From: Leishmania martiniquensis
Lineage: Eukaryota; Euglenozoa; Kinetoplastea; Trypanosomatida; Trypanosomatidae
Length of the DNA stretch: 64,000 nt
Assembly: GCF_017916325.1 (NCBI RefSeq)
Contig: NC_090162.1
Location: forward strand, 260,501-324,500
Reading direction: 5' to 3'
Shown: one piece after another, positions 62,162 to 64,000 of the stretch
Numbering within the stretch: the stretch's first letter is position 1
Layout of the letters: each line of letters opens with the position of its first letter
Notes under the pieces: model-generated
The model's database searches: none
What the model was told of the DNA's origin: nothing
Seen by the model: only the letters and a program-made list of their open reading frames with translations
Translations under genes and position numbers: made by a program

Positions 62162-64000
62162 ATGAGCTTCCCCAGTAATTCGAACACATCCTTCACGGCA
62201 CAGAGGTGCGACGATGCTGCATCGCGCACTTTCTCCCTTGGACGAGAAAATGCCGCATCAGCGCTCCTGTTCGAGGGCTCGGCGAGGCCGCGTCACGCGT
62301 CCCCTCATCGGCAGCGCAACTACGGCACGATGCGGGAGAGTAGATTTGGTATGGTCCGCTCCGCATCGATGCCCGAGACCCTATCGTGTGTGGTGCACGT
62401 TCGCAAGCATTCACGGCAGCGCAGCGTTGCACAGCAGTCGGCATGGCTCGCTGAGAAGGCAAAGCAAAACTTTTTCCACGGCAGCTTCACCTCTGCGCAC
62501 GGCTCCGTGTTCACCGTTCCCAACCGAGCGCAGCAGATGGCGACCAATAGGCCGTCGCTTGGTCCGTTAATGAGACGTCCATCAATATCGCGTAACACGT
62601 CGGCCGCACCGCGCCGGCCGACCCCCATCTCCCTCATCGTCGCCCCGGCCGTGTCGGCCATGAAGAATAGCGCCGGTCTCTCCTCAGCAGCTGGCGTGGA
62701 CTCGCGTGAAGGGAGCTACTTGCGTGCGTTGTCACCCCCAAAAGATTGGAGCTTCGAAGAGGAGTTGATTGTGCTACCGCGTCGCTCTGTCAGCACTGAC
62801 GCCCGACTTGGCGAGCATCACGGCGTGGACACGAACGCCGCTGCGGGACGTCTGCGACGCACCATCCGTAGCGTCAACTCATCGACCGAGGGGGTGGCGA
62901 AGATGGAGTTTCGGGAATCGTCGCCGGATCTGCTGGCGGTGCAGCTCATGCGCGACCGCAGGGCTGAGCAGGAGAAGAGGCAGCCGCTATCCCCCGCTAC
63001 CATCGCCCGCGCCCTGCGCGCGCTGCGCGCTTTCGAGGAGCGCAAAGTGCGCATGCCGAGCGGCTCCTACTCGAATGCGCGAGTAATCACCTACGCTGGG
63101 AACGTTATTCCGGTTCCAGACCACACACCGTTGGTGCTATCGGCAGCGAAGAGTGAAAGGTCGACAAGAGCCGAAGTACCCCGTTGTGTGCACATCAACT
63201 CCGATGCAGAGGACAACGTGGTCGATGACGCCACCACCGTGTCGGGGGGAGATGAGGATGAGAATGTCGAGTTTCAGGAAAGCTTCTCGTGGTGTGGCGC
63301 CGCCATGGATCTCCTCTACCTGGCAATGCCAGCGGCCGTCTCCATCTGCTTCACCTTCTCCATATCCGCGATGCCGCTGGCCTTTGTCGGCAGCTACCTT
63401 GGCCCACGTCAGCTAACCGGTGCATCCGTTGGCTTCTTCCTCATCAGCATCCTAATCATCTACCCGATGATTGGCCTGACCTTCGCGCTCGACACCCTCT
63501 GCTCGCACGAGTACGGGCGAGACCCCTTGAGCCCGGAAATGGGGCTGGCGCTGCAGCGCGGAGCTCTCATCAACCTCATCATTTTGCTGCCGCTCTGCGT
63601 GTGTATCTACTTCTTTCACGGCATTCTCGTCCCCCTCTACGGAGAGGCACTGGCGCAGGAGGCGGAACAGTTTCTCCTCTACTCCCCGCTGTACCTTATT
63701 CCCATGGTGCTGTTCATTGCCGTGAATAAATTCCTCAACAACCAGATGCAGCCGCACATCCCAATGATCGCACTCACCGCTGGCGTGCTCGTGACGCCGT
63801 TCCTGCAGCTAAAGCTAACACCGATGGGAGTGCGCTACACAATGGTGGGGATGGCCATCACGGCGTGGCTCCAGCTGGCGGTAGTCATGGTCGTCACCGT
63901 CTTCAAACCCGAGACGCGCATCACGCTGGGAAGGTGGCGCCCAACGGAGGCATTGGATTGGACACACGTCAAGGAGTACATGAAGCTCGCCATTCCCAGC
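62162..64000 (+). CDS. MATE-family multidrug/toxic-compound extrusion transporter, partial (3' end beyond window)
   Basis: The frame is open from ATG 62162 to the window end (613 codons seen), and an in-frame stop at 62129-62131 makes this the first possible ATG. Residues 1 to about 373 are hydrophilic, Ser/Arg-rich and probably disordered, ending in an acidic stretch (GGDEDENVEFQESF). Membrane helices start near 378 (LLYLAMPAAVSICFTFSISAM), followed by VGSYLGPRQLTGASVGFFL, GLTFALDTLCSHEYG and NKFLNNQMQPHIPM. This matches the N-lobe of MATE transporters, where the AL/QA-x-G-ALDTLCSQA-YGA pattern and N-x-x-L-x-x-Q are characteristic. MATE proteins export organic cations, drugs or metabolites by H+ or Na+ antiport. 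The extension of ~370 residues is unusual; most MATE proteins start within tens of residues of helix 1. About five to six helices are visible before the cut. Confidence 0.9.
   Translation, partial: MSFPSNSNTSFTAQRCDDAASRTFSLGRENAASALLFEGSARPRHASPHRQRNYGTMRESRFGMVRSASMPETLSCVVHVRKHSRQRSVAQQSAWLAEKAKQNFFHGSFTSAHGSVFTVPNRAQQMATNRPSLGPLMRRPSISRNTSAAPRRPTPISLIVAPAVSAMKNSAGLSSAAGVDSREGSYLRALSPPKDWSFEEELIVLPRRSVSTDARLGEHHGVDTNAAAGRLRRTIRSVNSSTEGVAKMEFRESSPDLLAVQLMRDRRAEQEKRQPLSPATIARALRALRAFEERKVRMPSGSYSNARVITYAGNVIPVPDHTPLVLSAAKSERSTRAEVPRCVHINSDAEDNVVDDATTVSGGDEDENVEFQESFSWCGAAMDLLYLAMPAAVSICFTFSISAMPLAFVGSYLGPRQLTGASVGFFLISILIIYPMIGLTFALDTLCSHEYGRDPLSPEMGLALQRGALINLIILLPLCVCIYFFHGILVPLYGEALAQEAEQFLLYSPLYLIPMVLFIAVNKFLNNQMQPHIPMIALTAGVLVTPFLQLKLTPMGVRYTMVGMAITAWLQLAVVMVVTVFKPETRITLGRWRPTEALDWTHVKEYMKLAIPS

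Noticed and set aside
61234..62178. 314- and 259-codon overlapping + strand frames before the MATE gene
   Set aside because: Both are open only because of C/T richness; Ser/Pro/Leu/Phe products without motifs.

Overview
This is a stretch of a kinetoplastid nuclear genome, almost certainly Leishmania (subgenus Leishmania) or a very close relative. The signs are intronless, GC-rich protein genes all on one strand, 1-5 kb spacers full of T/C tracts followed by AG (trans-splice acceptors), many GT/CA and TA microsatellites, and two copies of a ~0.5 kb interspersed element that I take to be a SIDER2-type retroposon. From memory only, a Rab1 gene with amino acid transporter neighbours fits L. major chromosome 27; I could not check this. 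All supported genes lie on the + strand, so the window is the inside of one polycistronic transcription unit. I saw no strand switch, tRNA, rRNA or CRISPR.

Layout. 3.3-4.7 kb: a type I membrane protein with a Thr-rich stalk. 8.8-15.4 kb: two diverged amino acid/auxin permease-family transporters in tandem. 17.2-20.0 kb: a leucine-rich-repeat protein with degenerate cyclic-nucleotide-binding folds, an architecture like the kinetoplastid PKA regulatory subunit. 24.8-26.2 kb: an RRM protein behind several kb of pyrimidine-rich DNA. 29.2-30.6 kb: an unrecognised protein. 32.4-33.6 kb: a ubiquilin/Dsk2-like UBL-STI1-UBA protein. 36.3-37.3 kb: an NADH-cytochrome b5 reductase-like flavoprotein. 40.7-41.3 kb: the N2-cluster subunit of complex I (PSST/NDUFS7). 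44.5-46.0 kb: two small Dabb (dimeric alpha/beta barrel) paralogues. 48.1-48.7 kb: Rab1. 52.5-56.6 kb: a 1335-residue protein with a pseudokinase-like N-terminal region. 58.9-59.9 kb: a broken mitochondrial calcium uniporter (MCU) family gene. 62.2 kb to the edge: a MATE-family transporter with a long N-terminal extension, cut by the window end.

The genes do not form a pathway; in kinetoplastids neighbours share transcription, not function, and expression is set by UTRs. The points most worth following are: the MCU-family gene with two independent lesions (a ~10 nt net deletion and an in-frame TAG); two direct repeats, identical except for two simple-sequence runs, 23,658 bp apart, flanking five genes; the PKA-R-like LRR/CNB gene; the giant pseudokinase; several upstream ORFs that may gate translation; and several long perfect or near-perfect RNA hairpins in untranslated regions, including an 18-bp stem with a 3-nt loop downstream of the RRM gene.
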